Assembly: GCF_006475605.1 (NCBI RefSeq)
Contig: NZ_ML636837.1
Span: 436,487 to 500,486 of the forward strand
Source of the DNA: Asticcacaulis tiandongensis
Lineage (GTDB): Bacteria > Pseudomonadota > Alphaproteobacteria > Caulobacterales > Caulobacteraceae
Length of the DNA stretch: 64,000 nt
Direction of reading: 5' to 3'
Both the position numbers and the translations under genes were made by a program. The notes beneath the pieces were generated by a model. The model had not been told where the DNA came from. It made no database searches and worked only from the letters and a program-made list of their open reading frames with translations. Shown here in pieces: positions 35,694-45,173 of this stretch (the first letter of the stretch is position 1; each line of letters opens with the position of its first letter).

Positions 35694-38660
35694 ATGGCGG
35701 ACGATCAGGGTCGGCTGAATCAGGTTTTTGCGGAAACCTCGTTTCTCTATGGCGGTAACGCCGTATTCATTGAGCAGATACAGGCAAAATGGGCCAATGA
35801 CCCCGCCTCTGTCTCTCCCGCATGGCGGGCTTTCTTCGATCAATTGTCAGATGCACCGGCCAATGTGTCGGAAAACGCTGCCGTGGGCGGCTGGGCACGT
35901 CCGGTCGTTGAGACGCGCGACGAACTGACCTCGGCTATGGACGGGTTCTGGCCCGCCGTTGGCGCAAAGGTTGAGAAAACCATTGCTGACAAGGCCGTCG
36001 CCAAGGGGGCTGTGACCAACCCCGATGACCTGAAAAATGCCGCGCGCGATTCCGTTCGCGCCCTGATGCTGATCCGCGCCTATCGTATTCGCGGACATCT
36101 GCATTCCAATCTTGATCCGTTGGGTATCGAAGCGCCGAAGCACAATGCCGAGCTTGAGCCGTCGCACTGGGGCTTTACTGACGCCGACATGGATCGTCCG
36201 ATCTTTATCGACGGCGTTCTGGGGCTGGAAACCGCGACCCTTCGTGAAATCATCGCCATCGTCAAGCGCACCTACTGCGCCAATATCGGCGTGCAATATA
36301 TGCATATTGCCGATCCGGCGGAGAAGGCCTGGGTTCAGGAGCGCATCGAAGGCCGCGATAAGGAAATCACCTTCACCAAGGAAGGCAAGATCGCCATCCT
36401 GCGTAAGCTGGTGGAAACCGAGTGCTTTGAGCGCTTCATTCACCGCCGCTTCCCTGGCACCAAGCGCTTTGGTCTGGACGGTGGTGAGGCCATGGTGCCC
36501 GCCCTTGAGCAGATCATCAAGCGGGGTGGTCATCTGGGCGTGCAGGACATCATTCTTGGCATGGCTCACCGTGGTCGTTTGAATGTGCTGTGTGGCGTTA
36601 TGGGCAAGCCTTATCGCGCCGTATTCCATGAGTTTCAGGGCGGGTCTTCGGTGCCGCTCGATACCGACTCTACCGGCGACGTGAAATACCATATGGGTGC
36701 GTCTTCGGATCGTGAGTTCGATGGCAATAATGTCCATCTGTCGCTGACGGCTAACCCGTCGCACCTTGAAATCGTCAATCCGGTGGTTCTGGGTAAGACG
36801 CGCGCCAAGCAGGCCTTCCAGATCAAGGATCGCAATAATCCGGTCGTAAACCGCACCGGTGCGACGGCGCTTCTGATCCACGGCGATGCGGCCTTTGCCG
36901 GTCAGGGCGTGGGCATGGAGTGTCTGGCGCTGATGGGCCTGAGGGGCTATCACACCGGCGGGACGATCCACTTCGTGATCAATAACCAGATCGGTTTCAC
37001 GACATCGCCGCACAATTCGCGCTCATCGCCCTATCCGTCGGATGTGGCTTTGATGGTTGCCGCGCCGATTTTCCACGTCAATGGGGATGATCCCGAAGCG
37101 GTTGTTTTCGCCGCCAAGATCGCCACCGAGTTCCGCCAGCAGTTTGCTAAGGACGTGGTCGTCGATATGTTCTGTTATCGCCGCTTCGGCCATAACGAAG
37201 GTGATGACCCGACCTTCACCCAGCCTTTGATGTACGCCAAGATCAAGGATCATCCGTCGACCCGTGAACTCTATGGTCAGCGCCTGATTCAGGAAGGCGT
37301 GCTCACACAGGAAGAAGTTGACGGCTTCATCAAGGAATTTGATGATTTCCTCGATGCCGAATTTGAAGCCGGTAAGACCTATAAGGCGACCAAGGCGGAC
37401 TGGCTGGACGGCAAGTGGTCAGGTCTCGGCCTGCCCGAAGAAGACGAGCGTCGCGGGTCTACCTCGGTGCCGCTGGCCCGTATCAAGGAAATCGGTGAAC
37501 GCATCACCCATATTCCGAATGAAGTGAATATCCACAAAACGCTTAAGCGTGTGGTCGATGCCCGTCGTCAGGCGGTTGAATCCGGTCAGAATATCGACTG
37601 GGCGCTGGCCGAACATCTGGCGTTTGGTTCGCTGCTTGATGAAGGCTTCAATATCCGCCTGTCCGGTCAGGACTCGGTGCGCGGTACCTTCTCGCAACGT
37701 CACTCGGCTTTTGTCGATCAGACGACCGAAGAGCGTTACCTGCCGCTGAACCATATCCGCGAGGGTCAGGCCCATTACGAGGTCATCGACTCAGCCCTGT
37801 CCGAAGAAGCGGTGCTTGGTTATGAATACGGTTATTCTCTGGCTGATCCCAACACGCTGGTGCTGTGGGAAGGTCAGTTCGGTGACTTCGTCAACGGCGC
37901 ACAGGTCGTAATCGACCAGTTCATCTCGTCGGGTGAGCGCAAGTGGCTGCGTATGTCGGGTCTGGTGATGCTTTTGCCGCACGGTTACGAAGGTCAGGGG
38001 CCGGAACACTCGTCCGCACGCCTTGAACGCTTCCTGCAACTGTGCGCCGAAGACAATATGCAGGTCGCTAACTGCTCGACGCCCGCCAACTATTTCCACA
38101 TCCTGCGTCGCCAGATTCACCGGCCGTTCCGTAAGCCGCTGATCCTGATGACGCCCAAGTCTTTGCTGCGTCACAAGAAGGCGGTTTCAACCCTTTCCGA
38201 GATTTCGGAAGGTTCAAGCTTCCACCGCGTGCTTCAGGATGACGCCGAACTGCGTCCAGACGTCGCTGGCGTTAAGCTGGTGGCCGACGACAAGATCCGC
38301 CGCGTCCTTCTGTGTTCGGGTAAGGTCTATTACGACCTGCTCGAAGACCGTGAAAAGAAGCAGGTCAAGGACGTCTATATCATGCGTCTGGAACAGTTCT
38401 ATCCCTGGCCGATGAAGTCGCTGCTGACGGAACTGGGCCGCTTTAAAAACGCCGAACTGGTCTGGGTACAGGAAGAGCCGAAGAATATGGGCGCATGGAC
38501 CTTTGTTGATCCGTGGCTCGAACTGACGCTCGACAAGCTGAAGGTTAAGGCCAAGCGCGCCCGCTATGTCGGTCGTCCGGCCTCTGCCTCGACCGCCGCA
38601 GGTGTCATGAGCCGCCACCTGAAGGAACTCGAAGCCTTCCTGACCGACGCCTTCGCCTGA
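35694..38660 (+). CDS. sucA: 2-oxoglutarate dehydrogenase E1 component
   Basis: SucA is the thiamine-diphosphate enzyme that decarboxylates 2-oxoglutarate and reductively acylates the lipoyl group of SucB. The 988-residue protein has the N-terminal E2-binding segment (TSFLYGGNAVFIEQIQAKW) and the HRGRLNVL block. The ThDP motif runs from GDAAFAGQG through the NNQIGFTT segment, and HGYEGQGPEHSSAR is in the transketolase C-half. Length is typical (930-1000). AGG six bases before the ATG serves as ribosome site. The leader carries the duplicated element described separately; sucB follows after 48 bases. Confidence 0.98.
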   Translation: MADDQGRLNQVFAETSFLYGGNAVFIEQIQAKWANDPASVSPAWRAFFDQLSDAPANVSENAAVGGWARPVVETRDELTSAMDGFWPAVGAKVEKTIADKAVAKGAVTNPDDLKNAARDSVRALMLIRAYRIRGHLHSNLDPLGIEAPKHNAELEPSHWGFTDADMDRPIFIDGVLGLETATLREIIAIVKRTYCANIGVQYMHIADPAEKAWVQERIEGRDKEITFTKEGKIAILRKLVETECFERFIHRRFPGTKRFGLDGGEAMVPALEQIIKRGGHLGVQDIILGMAHRGRLNVLCGVMGKPYRAVFHEFQGGSSVPLDTDSTGDVKYHMGASSDREFDGNNVHLSLTANPSHLEIVNPVVLGKTRAKQAFQIKDRNNPVVNRTGATALLIHGDAAFAGQGVGMECLALMGLRGYHTGGTIHFVINNQIGFTTSPHNSRSSPYPSDVALMVAAPIFHVNGDDPEAVVFAAKIATEFRQQFAKDVVVDMFCYRRFGHNEGDDPTFTQPLMYAKIKDHPSTRELYGQRLIQEGVLTQEEVDGFIKEFDDFLDAEFEAGKTYKATKADWLDGKWSGLGLPEEDERRGSTSVPLARIKEIGERITHIPNEVNIHKTLKRVVDARRQAVESGQNIDWALAEHLAFGSLLDEGFNIRLSGQDSVRGTFSQRHSAFVDQTTEERYLPLNHIREGQAHYEVIDSALSEEAVLGYEYGYSLADPNTLVLWEGQFGDFVNGAQVVIDQFISSGERKWLRMSGLVMLLPHGYEGQGPEHSSARLERFLQLCAEDNMQVANCSTPANYFHILRRQIHRPFRKPLILMTPKSLLRHKKAVSTLSEISEGSSFHRVLQDDAELRPDVAGVKLVADDKIRRVLLCSGKVYYDLLEDREKKQVKDVYIMRLEQFYPWPMKSLLTELGRFKNAELVWVQEEPKNMGAWTFVDPWLELTLDKLKVKAKRARYVGRPASASTAAGVMSRHLKELEAFLTDAFA

Positions 38661-38708
38661 TTCATTCGCCCTTACTGATACACATTATATTTCCGGAGCC
38701 TGAAACAC

Positions 38709-40205
38709 ATGGCCGATATCCTTACCCCCGTACTGGGCGAATCTGTCGCCGAAGCTACTGTTGGCCGCTGGGCCAAAAAACCCGGCGATGCCGTTAAAAA
38801 AGACGAAGTGCTTGTCGAACTTGAAACCGATAAGGTTTCACTCGAAGTCGCCGCGCCTGCGGATGGCACCCTGACAGAAATCCTTGCCGGTGAAGGCGAC
38901 ACCGTTACCCCCGGCGCGATCCTTGGTCGCGTAGGTGCGGCCGGTGCCGCTGCGGCCTCTGCACCTGCGGCCGCACCTAAAGCCGAAGCGCCGAAAGCGG
39001 GTTCCGCGGCCCTGCTTGAGGTTAAGACGCCGGTTATGGGTGAATCCGTTGCCGAGGGCGCGATATCCTCATGGCGTAAAAAAGTCGGCGATGCAGTTAA
39101 AAAGGACGAAGTCCTCGTTGAGATCGAAACCGATAAGGTGGCGGTTGAAGTGGCGGCACCTGCGGACGGTACGCTGGCCGAGATCGTGGCCGCAGACGGC
39201 GCGACCGTCACTCCCGGTCAGGTCATCGCCAAAATCTCTACGGATGGTTCGGTATCCGCGTCTGCGCCCGCACCAGCGGCTGCCCCTGCTGCGCCTCAGG
39301 CAGCGCCTGCGGCAGCCCAACCGGCGTCAAATCATCTGTCACCGGCCGTTCAGCGCATCGTTTCTGAAACCGGCCTCAACACCTCTGGCATTGCCGGTTC
39401 CGGTAAGGACGGTCGTGTAACTAAGGGGGACGCACTGGCGGCTCTGGCTAATCCTGCCCCGGCAGCTTCTGCCCCTGTGGCAGCGGCCCCGGCCCGCGAA
39501 GTCGGCCCGCGCGAAGAGCGTGTGAAGATGACGCGCCTGCGTCAGACCATCGCCCGTCGCCTGAAGGAATCGCAAAACACCGCGGCTCAGCTGACGACCT
39601 TCAACGAAGTTGATATGTCGACCGTTATGGCGCTGCGTAACACCTATAAGGACGTCTTTGAAAAGCGTCACGGTGTGAAGCTTGGTTTCATGTCCTTCTT
39701 CGCCAAGGCGGTGGTTGCGGCCCTTAAGGATATTCCGGCGGTTAATGCCGAAATCGAAGGCACGGACATCATTTACAAGAACCATTACGACCTCGGCGTT
39801 GCCGTAGGTACGGAAAAGGGTCTTGTCGTGCCGGTGCTGCGCGATGTCGACACCCTGTCGCTGGCCGGTATCGAAAAGGGCATTGCCGCCCTTGGTAAGC
39901 AGGCCCGTGATGGTACCCTCTCTCTGGATCAACTTCAGGGCGGTACCTTCACCATCACCAATGGGGGCATTTACGGTTCGCTGATGTCGACGCCGATCCT
40001 TAACATGCCGCAGGTCGGTATTTTGGGTATGCACGCCATCAAGGAACGTGCCGTTGTCGTCGATAAGCAGATCGTTATCCGCCCAATGATGTATCTGGCC
40101 CTCAGCTATGATCACCGTATCGTTGATGGCAAGGAAGCCGTGACCTTCCTCGTGAAGATCAAGGAGGGTCTTGAAGACCCGCAACGCTTCATTCTGGACG
40201 TCTAG
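38709..40205 (+). CDS. sucB: Dihydrolipoyllysine succinyltransferase (E2o) with two lipoyl domains
   Basis: SucB transfers the succinyl group to CoA at the core of the 2-oxoglutarate dehydrogenase complex. The 498 residues hold two lipoyl domains (about 1-76 and 103-178) with lipoylated lysines Lys42 and Lys143, both in ETDKV. Ala/Pro linkers follow each. A peripheral-subunit-binding domain ([20 protein letters not shown], about 208-245) and the acyltransferase core with [16 protein letters not shown] and the catalytic SYDHRIVDG complete it. Most E2o proteins have one lipoyl domain and are near 400 residues, so the extra domain is notable. The core is E2o-like, not E2p-like. A terminator follows. 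Confidence 0.96.
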   Translation: MADILTPVLGESVAEATVGRWAKKPGDAVKKDEVLVELETDKVSLEVAAPADGTLTEILAGEGDTVTPGAILGRVGAAGAAAASAPAAAPKAEAPKAGSAALLEVKTPVMGESVAEGAISSWRKKVGDAVKKDEVLVEIETDKVAVEVAAPADGTLAEIVAADGATVTPGQVIAKISTDGSVSASAPAPAAAPAAPQAAPAAAQPASNHLSPAVQRIVSETGLNTSGIAGSGKDGRVTKGDALAALANPAPAASAPVAAAPAREVGPREERVKMTRLRQTIARRLKESQNTAAQLTTFNEVDMSTVMALRNTYKDVFEKRHGVKLGFMSFFAKAVVAALKDIPAVNAEIEGTDIIYKNHYDLGVAVGTEKGLVVPVLRDVDTLSLAGIEKGIAALGKQARDGTLSLDQLQGGTFTITNGGIYGSLMSTPILNMPQVGILGMHAIKERAVVVDKQIVIRPMMYLALSYDHRIVDGKEAVTFLVKIKEGLEDPQRFILDV

Positions 40206-40210
40206 AAATC

Positions 40211-40247
40211 TTAAGGCCGCTGCGTTACCGTAGCGGCCTTAATTTTT
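40211..40247 (+). terminator. Intrinsic terminator after sucB
   Basis: Arms 40211-40221 and 40232-40242 are a perfect 11-base inverted repeat with a 10-base loop, followed by T5 at 40243-40247. It begins 6 bases after the sucB stop and ends right at the ribosome site of the next gene. Confidence 0.85.
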
Positions 40248-40261
40248 GGAAAGTAATGCGC

Positions 40262-41449
40262 ATGAGGCCAGCCGGTCTGAAATTTGCGACGATTCTGGCA
40301 GGCCTTGTGATAGGGCTGTCGGCCTGCACCACACTTGAGCGACCGGACGTGAACTATCCGTCATTTACTGATCTCAGCCTCAATGGCTTTGATGATATCC
40401 GTATGCGATCCGGTGATGTGGGGCTTAAGACTGAGCTTGAGGCTGATCTGCGCAGGGAATTCAGGCAAAATCGTGAGCCCTTGCATATACTGGCCCTGTC
40501 AGGCGGCGGGGCAGACGGGGCATTCGGGGCGGGTGTCCTGCTCGGGTGGACAAAGCGCGGCGACCGGCCTGAGTTCCGTGTCGTTACCGGCGTATCGACC
40601 GGCGCCCTGATTGCGCCGTTTGCTTTTCTGGGGCCTGATTACGATGAAAAACTGAAAGAAGCCTATACCAGCGGTGTCGCGGATAACCTGCGTAAATCAC
40701 GCGGGCTTTTGTCGATCTTCACGCCGGGTGTGCTCAGTACCAATAATCTTCAGGGACTGGTCGATACCTATGTCGATACGCAAATGGTGCGCGACATTGC
40801 CCGTGAACAGGCCAAAGGTCGCAGCCTTCTGGTGGCGACAACCAATCTCGATACACAGTCAGGTATAGTCTGGGACATCGGTGCGATTGCCAAGTCGGCG
40901 GTGGACAGTAAATCCCCTGAGCAGATTATCAGGGGTCGTGATCTGATCCGTAAGGTTCTGGTGGCCTCGGCCTCAGTACCGGGGGCTTTTGCGCCTGTGA
41001 TGATAGATGTTGACCGTCAGACGCCACAGGGCATAGAGCCTTTTTCCGAAATGCACGTCGATGGCGGGGTGACCCTGCCGTTCTTTGTCCTGCCGGAATC
41101 TCTGCTCAACTGGGAGGTTCCACGTGATCTGTTTTCGGGCGGCCATATCTATGTGCTGATCAACGGCAAGATAAGTCCGCAACCTTCGGTCACGCCCTAT
41201 AATGCCATCAATATCATGTCGCGGTCACTTGAGACTCTGACCAAGGCGCAGGCCCGCAGCAATCTGATTGCCGTCGAAGGGTTTGCTCAGCGTAACGGCA
41301 TGGACATCGGTGTCGTCTCCTTACCCGATGAATTTACGGAAGGCGGTATGCTGGCCTTTGAGGCGGACTCAATGCGCCGTGTTTTCTATTACGGATTTCA
41401 ACTGGGGGCGTCGGATAAACTCTGGGCAAAGACAGAGCCTGCGCAATAG
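40262..41449 (+). CDS. Patatin-like phospholipase lipoprotein
   Basis: This 395-residue patatin-family serine acyl hydrolase has the oxyanion loop LSGGGADGAFGAGVL, the nucleophile elbow GVSTGALIAP (Ser in GxSxG), and the catalytic Asp in HVDGGVTLPFF. An N-terminal lipoprotein signal with lipobox LSAC (Cys22) places it in the envelope, probably acting on phospholipids. I prefer the ATG at 40262, 8 bases after GGAAAG; the ATG at 40256 is only 2 bases from it. It lies directly behind the sucB terminator, so it probably has its own promoter or relies on readthrough. Confidence 0.88.
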   Translation: MRPAGLKFATILAGLVIGLSACTTLERPDVNYPSFTDLSLNGFDDIRMRSGDVGLKTELEADLRREFRQNREPLHILALSGGGADGAFGAGVLLGWTKRGDRPEFRVVTGVSTGALIAPFAFLGPDYDEKLKEAYTSGVADNLRKSRGLLSIFTPGVLSTNNLQGLVDTYVDTQMVRDIAREQAKGRSLLVATTNLDTQSGIVWDIGAIAKSAVDSKSPEQIIRGRDLIRKVLVASASVPGAFAPVMIDVDRQTPQGIEPFSEMHVDGGVTLPFFVLPESLLNWEVPRDLFSGGHIYVLINGKISPQPSVTPYNAINIMSRSLETLTKAQARSNLIAVEGFAQRNGMDIGVVSLPDEFTEGGMLAFEADSMRRVFYYGFQLGASDKLWAKTEPAQ

Positions 41450-41512
41450 CTATGGGCAAGGGCGGCTTAATATTGTAAACAGGGGTTAACCATAGCAGCG
41501 GGGGGCCGTCTG

Positions 41513-42055
41513 ATGAAGTATGTGCGTTGGTTCATAGCGATCATTGTTCTGGCCTATGCCGGCTGGATTGCCTTTCCGGTTATTAAAAATGCCTTGCCTT
41601 CCGGCGGCTATGAACCGCCCGCCATGTCACGTCAGGCTGATGAAAGCGGGCCAATAGGCGGCATTAATCCATTTCCCTCTGATTTCAGCCATATCGAAAC
41701 CCCTGTCCCTTCCGCTTCCATTCAGGGCGAAACCGCCGTTGAAGCCATTGAAACGGGTAACAAACCGGTGGTCTGGCTGTGGGGCGGGGTAGTGTTTTTC
41801 TATTTACTGGCGGCATTCTTGCTGGCGGGGGGTAATTTGCGGGCCGGTTTTGCCTATGGCGCGGCCTTTGTCGCCGATGTGGTGCTGACCTTCCTGACCA
41901 AGGGGGAGGCCGGATCAGGCATATTTGACCGCATCCTTGAAACCCTGTCCGGTTGGGACCCGCGTTACACCCTTACTCTGGTGGCGTTGATACTTGGGTT
42001 TATCATACTTATGGCCCGCAACCGACCTCTGAAAAAGCGACGTTTCGCTGCCTGA
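41513..42055 (+). CDS. Hypothetical four-helix membrane protein
   Basis: I recognise no family in this 180-residue protein. It has a hydrophobic N-terminal helix (about 4-24) and a polar, Pro/Ser-rich segment (about 28-82). Three further hydrophobic helices follow (about 86-104, 107-127, 150-167), with a basic end (RPLKKRRFAA). It fits a small inner-membrane protein with an external loop. It is 63 bases downstream of the patatin-like gene and 103 bases upstream of lpdA on the same strand. The location between E2o and E3 genes does not by itself show a link to the dehydrogenase complex. Confidence 0.7.
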   Translation: MKYVRWFIAIIVLAYAGWIAFPVIKNALPSGGYEPPAMSRQADESGPIGGINPFPSDFSHIETPVPSASIQGETAVEAIETGNKPVVWLWGGVVFFYLLAAFLLAGGNLRAGFAYGAAFVADVVLTFLTKGEAGSGIFDRILETLSGWDPRYTLTLVALILGFIILMARNRPLKKRRFAA

Positions 42056-42158
42056 AACGGGGTGTGATCCAAAATTTCCACAAACAGACTTGACCCTGCG
42101 CGGTTAGAATTTTACGGCTTTGGATACATAAGATTTTCCCCGTGAAAAAGGCCATACC

Positions 42159-43568
42159 ATGTCTCAGGATCAAAGCTTCGACGTTGTCATCATCGGCGGC
42201 GGCCCCGGCGGCTACAATGCGGCCATTCGCGCCGGACAGCTGGGGCTGAAAACCGCTATTGTCGAAACGCGGGATGTGCTGGGCGGTACCTGCCTCAATG
42301 TTGGCTGCATGCCGTCAAAGGCATTGTTGCATGCCTCTGAGCTGTTTGAACTGGCGGGTCACGAATTCAAATCGATCGGTATTGATGTCCCTGCGCCGAA
42401 ACTGAATATTGTTCAGTTGCACAAGGCCAAACAGGACAGCGTTGATGGCCTGACCAAGGGCATTGCCTTCCTGATGAAGAAGAACAAGGTCACGGCCTTT
42501 ACCGGCTATGGCAAGATCGAAGGTGCCGGTAAGGTGTCTGTGACGGCCAAGGATGGCGCGGTTCAGACCCTGACGAGCAAAAACATCATCATCGCGACCG
42601 GTTCCGAACCTACGCCACTGCCCGGTGTGATCGTCGATCAGAAGCAGATTGTTGATTCAACCGGTGCCCTGTCACTTCCCGCTGTGCCTAAGCATCTGGT
42701 GGTGGTTGGCGCCGGTATTATCGGTCTGGAGCTGGGGTCAGTCTGGCGTCGTCTCGGAGCCAAGGTCACGGTGGTGGAATTCCTTGATCGCATTACGCCA
42801 GGCATGGATACCGAAGTGGCGACCGCCTTCCACAAAATCCTTTCTAAACAGGGCTTTGAATTCAAACTGGGCACCAAGGTAACGGCTGCCAAAACCAGTG
42901 CCAAGGGCGTGAGCCTGTCGCTTGAGGCCGCGGCCGGTGGCAATGCTGAAACGCTTGAGGCCGATGTGGTTCTGGTGGCCATTGGCCGTCGTCCGTTCAC
43001 GGCGGGCCTTGGGCTTGAAAGCGTCGGAATCACCACTGATCAGCGCGGCTTCATCCCGACCAATCACTTCAAAACTGCCGCACCGGGCGTCTGGGCCATT
43101 GGTGACGTGATCCACGGGCCGATGTTGGCACACAAGGCCGAGGAAGATGCCGTCGCCGCAGTTGAGCTGATTGCCGGTAAGGCCGGTCACGTCGATTACG
43201 ATCTGGTGCCAAGCGTGGTCTATACGGCTCCCGAAGTGGCCTGGGTCGGTAAGACTGAAGACCAGCTTAAGGCAGCGGGCATTCAATATAAGGTCGGCAA
43301 GTTCCCGTTCATTGCTAACTCACGTGCCAAGATCAACCATGAGACCGAAGGCTTCGTAAAGTTCCTGGCTGATGCCAAGACCGACCGCGTCTATGGTGTC
43401 CATATTCTGGGGCCACAGGCGGGTGAGATGATTTCCGAAGCTTCGGTACTCATCGCCTTTGGTGGGGCTTCCGAAGATCTGGCGCGTATCTGTCATCCGC
43501 ACCCGACCCGCTCCGAAGCGGTCCGTCAGGCCGCTATGGGCGTCGAAGGCTGGACGATGCAGGCTTAA
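42159..43568 (+). CDS. lpdA: Dihydrolipoyl dehydrogenase (E3)
   Basis: E3 re-oxidises dihydrolipoyl groups of the 2-oxo-acid dehydrogenase complexes and passes electrons to NAD. The 469-residue flavoprotein has the FAD-binding VVIIGGGPGGYNAAIRA and the redox disulfide GGTCLNVGCMPSK (Cys45, Cys50). The NAD-binding GAGIIGLELGSVW and the C-terminal His-Glu block CHPHPTRSEAVRQA complete it. It forms the third component for sucA and sucB two genes upstream, and may also serve pyruvate dehydrogenase and the glycine cleavage system. Confidence 0.98.
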   Translation: MSQDQSFDVVIIGGGPGGYNAAIRAGQLGLKTAIVETRDVLGGTCLNVGCMPSKALLHASELFELAGHEFKSIGIDVPAPKLNIVQLHKAKQDSVDGLTKGIAFLMKKNKVTAFTGYGKIEGAGKVSVTAKDGAVQTLTSKNIIIATGSEPTPLPGVIVDQKQIVDSTGALSLPAVPKHLVVVGAGIIGLELGSVWRRLGAKVTVVEFLDRITPGMDTEVATAFHKILSKQGFEFKLGTKVTAAKTSAKGVSLSLEAAAGGNAETLEADVVLVAIGRRPFTAGLGLESVGITTDQRGFIPTNHFKTAAPGVWAIGDVIHGPMLAHKAEEDAVAAVELIAGKAGHVDYDLVPSVVYTAPEVAWVGKTEDQLKAAGIQYKVGKFPFIANSRAKINHETEGFVKFLADAKTDRVYGVHILGPQAGEMISEASVLIAFGGASEDLARICHPHPTRSEAVRQAAMGVEGWTMQA

Positions 43569-43635
43569 GTCCCTCACATTGAAGTCTCTCGGCCTGAGGG
43601 TTTCAGTGTGTTCCTAATGAAGATGTGTAATAAGC

Positions 43636-43667
43636 GCTTCTGCGAATTAAATCGCAGAAGCCTTTTG
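43636..43667 (+). terminator. Intrinsic terminator after lpdA
   Basis: Arms GCTTCTGCGA (43636-43645) and TCGCAGAAGC (43652-43661) pair perfectly over 10 bases with a 6-base loop and a short T-run (43663-43666). A weaker inverted repeat (about 43575-43610) precedes it. Confidence 0.75.
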
Positions 43668-43689
43668 CTTATATGGGTGTAATCTGCGG

Positions 43690-44229
43690 ATGGTCGTGTT
43701 TAGGTTTGGTTTTGTAATAACTTTACTGCTTAATATGGGCGCAGGTTTTGTTGTCGCCGAGGCAAAGTCCCAAGTGGAGCTGTGGGATTATATTCATCCG
43801 ACGCTGGATGTGCCTCTTGAGATATTACAGGAGCGAGCTTCAACCTTAAATCTGGATGATTTGTTTGTTTATGGAATTGCTTTAGCTGTGGGGCGTGATG
43901 GCGAAGAACAGGTGAGCAATGGATTCGCTTTAATCCGGCATACTGAAACCATGACCGTTATGAGTAAAGGTGGTTTGAGTGCTGGTGCTGGGAATGTAAG
44001 GGGGGTAAATGGACAAACACAACCCCAGTTTTACAGAGGGCTGAATTTGCCCTCGAGACATGAAAGCCATAATTATAATGGTAATAGAGAAGGTCACAAA
44101 GAAAGACGTAAAGCCTTGGTTTGCCTAGGTGGTTTGACTCATGGTGATCCCAAAAAAAGAGAGATAAAGGCTTGCGGCGGGCAGGATAGCTTTGATGCAT
44201 TAAACAAACTTATGCCAAAGCGTGACTAA
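43690..44229 (+). CDS. Hypothetical exported protein, AT-richer, possibly degraded
   Basis: This 179-residue product has a plausible signal peptide (about 1-24, cleavage near AEA|KS). From about 40 to 75 the pattern ILQERASTLNLDDLFVYGIALAVGRDGEEQVSNGFALI resembles one Sel1-like repeat. The remainder is rich in Asn, His, Arg and Gly and looks unlike a folded Sel1 protein. The DNA is visibly more AT-rich than its neighbours. It may be a foreign or decaying gene whose repeat-containing end was lost. No function can be assigned. Its end overlaps the end of convergent xerC by 4 bases. Confidence 0.5.
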   Translation: MVVFRFGFVITLLLNMGAGFVVAEAKSQVELWDYIHPTLDVPLEILQERASTLNLDDLFVYGIALAVGRDGEEQVSNGFALIRHTETMTVMSKGGLSAGAGNVRGVNGQTQPQFYRGLNLPSRHESHNYNGNREGHKERRKALVCLGGLTHGDPKKREIKACGGQDSFDALNKLMPKRD

Positions 44230-45140
44230 CCCTTAGGATGGGCCGCTGTATAGGCGCTCAGGAGGCGTTCGGCGTCGACCTGTGTGTACTTTTGCGTGGT
44301 CGATAAGGAGGCGTGGCCTAGAAGTTCCTGAATGGAGCGCAAATCCGCCCCTGAGCCCAACAGGTGCGTGGCAAAGGAATGGCGCAGGGCATGCGGCGTG
44401 GCGCGGTCGCTAAGACCGAGACGGGAACGCAGGTGCTGGACGCTGGACTGTACATGACGGGGGCTTAAGGGGCCGCCGCGTTTGGCGCGGAACAGGGCGC
44501 TTTCGGGGTCAACAGAAAAGGGCTGGAGGCGTTTATAAGCTTCGATAGCTTCGCGCACCTCAGGCAGAACCGGCACGATACGGGTTTTGTTGCCCTTGCC
44601 GATTATCCTCAGACTATCCCCTAACGGGGTGTCCTTAAAGGTCAGGGACAGGGCTTCGGAGATGCGTAGGCCGCAACCATAGAGCAGAAGGTAGACTGCT
44701 CTGTCTCTTGCGGCTTCCCATTCCGCAATGTCTGAGTCCATAAGGGCTTCGTGCATCAGACCCATAGCCTGATCTTCATTCAGCGGGCGCGGCAGGGTGC
44801 TTTTGAGGCGCGGCCCGCGGGTCAGGGCCACCTGCGGACTTGTCATCCCCATATGCACATCGAGATAGGTATGAAACGACTTCACCGCCGACAGGTGCTG
44901 CGCCAGTGAGCGCGGGGATAAAGGGGGTTCCTTAGCCCGCATATAGGCCATCCAGCCGCGTATATCGTTTGCCGTCAGGTGTGTTAAGTCATCAAGGTCT
45001 ATGTCCTGACCCAGTTGTCCGCGCAGCCAGCCGATATAGAAACCAAAGGCATGACCGTAGGCTTCGAGCGTCTTCGGAGAGCATCTCTTTTGTGATTTCA
45101 GATAGTTAAGCCATTTCAGGCGGGCATCGTCGATGGTCAT
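44226..45140 (-). CDS. xerC: Tyrosine recombinase XerC
   Basis: XerC with XerD resolves chromosome dimers at dif under FtsK control. The 304-residue product has the SAM-like N-terminal core-binding domain. The catalytic set is Arg159 (YGCGLRISEAL), Lys182 (GKGNKTR), His250-x-x-Arg253 (HALRHSFATHLL), His276 (LLGHASLSTTQKY) and Tyr285. It is next to DUF484 and priA, the usual chromosomal xerC setting, so it is the housekeeping enzyme rather than a phage or integron integrase. Confidence 0.95.
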   Translation of the reverse strand: MTIDDARLKWLNYLKSQKRCSPKTLEAYGHAFGFYIGWLRGQLGQDIDLDDLTHLTANDIRGWMAYMRAKEPPLSPRSLAQHLSAVKSFHTYLDVHMGMTSPQVALTRGPRLKSTLPRPLNEDQAMGLMHEALMDSDIAEWEAARDRAVYLLLYGCGLRISEALSLTFKDTPLGDSLRIIGKGNKTRIVPVLPEVREAIEAYKRLQPFSVDPESALFRAKRGGPLSPRHVQSSVQHLRSRLGLSDRATPHALRHSFATHLLGSGADLRSIQELLGHASLSTTQKYTQVDAERLLSAYTAAHPKG

Positions 45141-45173
45141 GCCAAACCATAACCGTAAAAGGGTTAATTTCCC

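Noticed and set aside
35847..37013. 388-residue open frame antisense to sucA
   Set aside because: It lies fully within sucA on the opposite strand, has a composition typical of reverse-frame reading of a highly biased gene, and shows no recognisable motif.
44226..45140. Phage or integron integrase
   Set aside because: The tyrosine recombinase is flanked by DUF484 and priA in the usual chromosomal xerC context, with no att repeats or phage genes.
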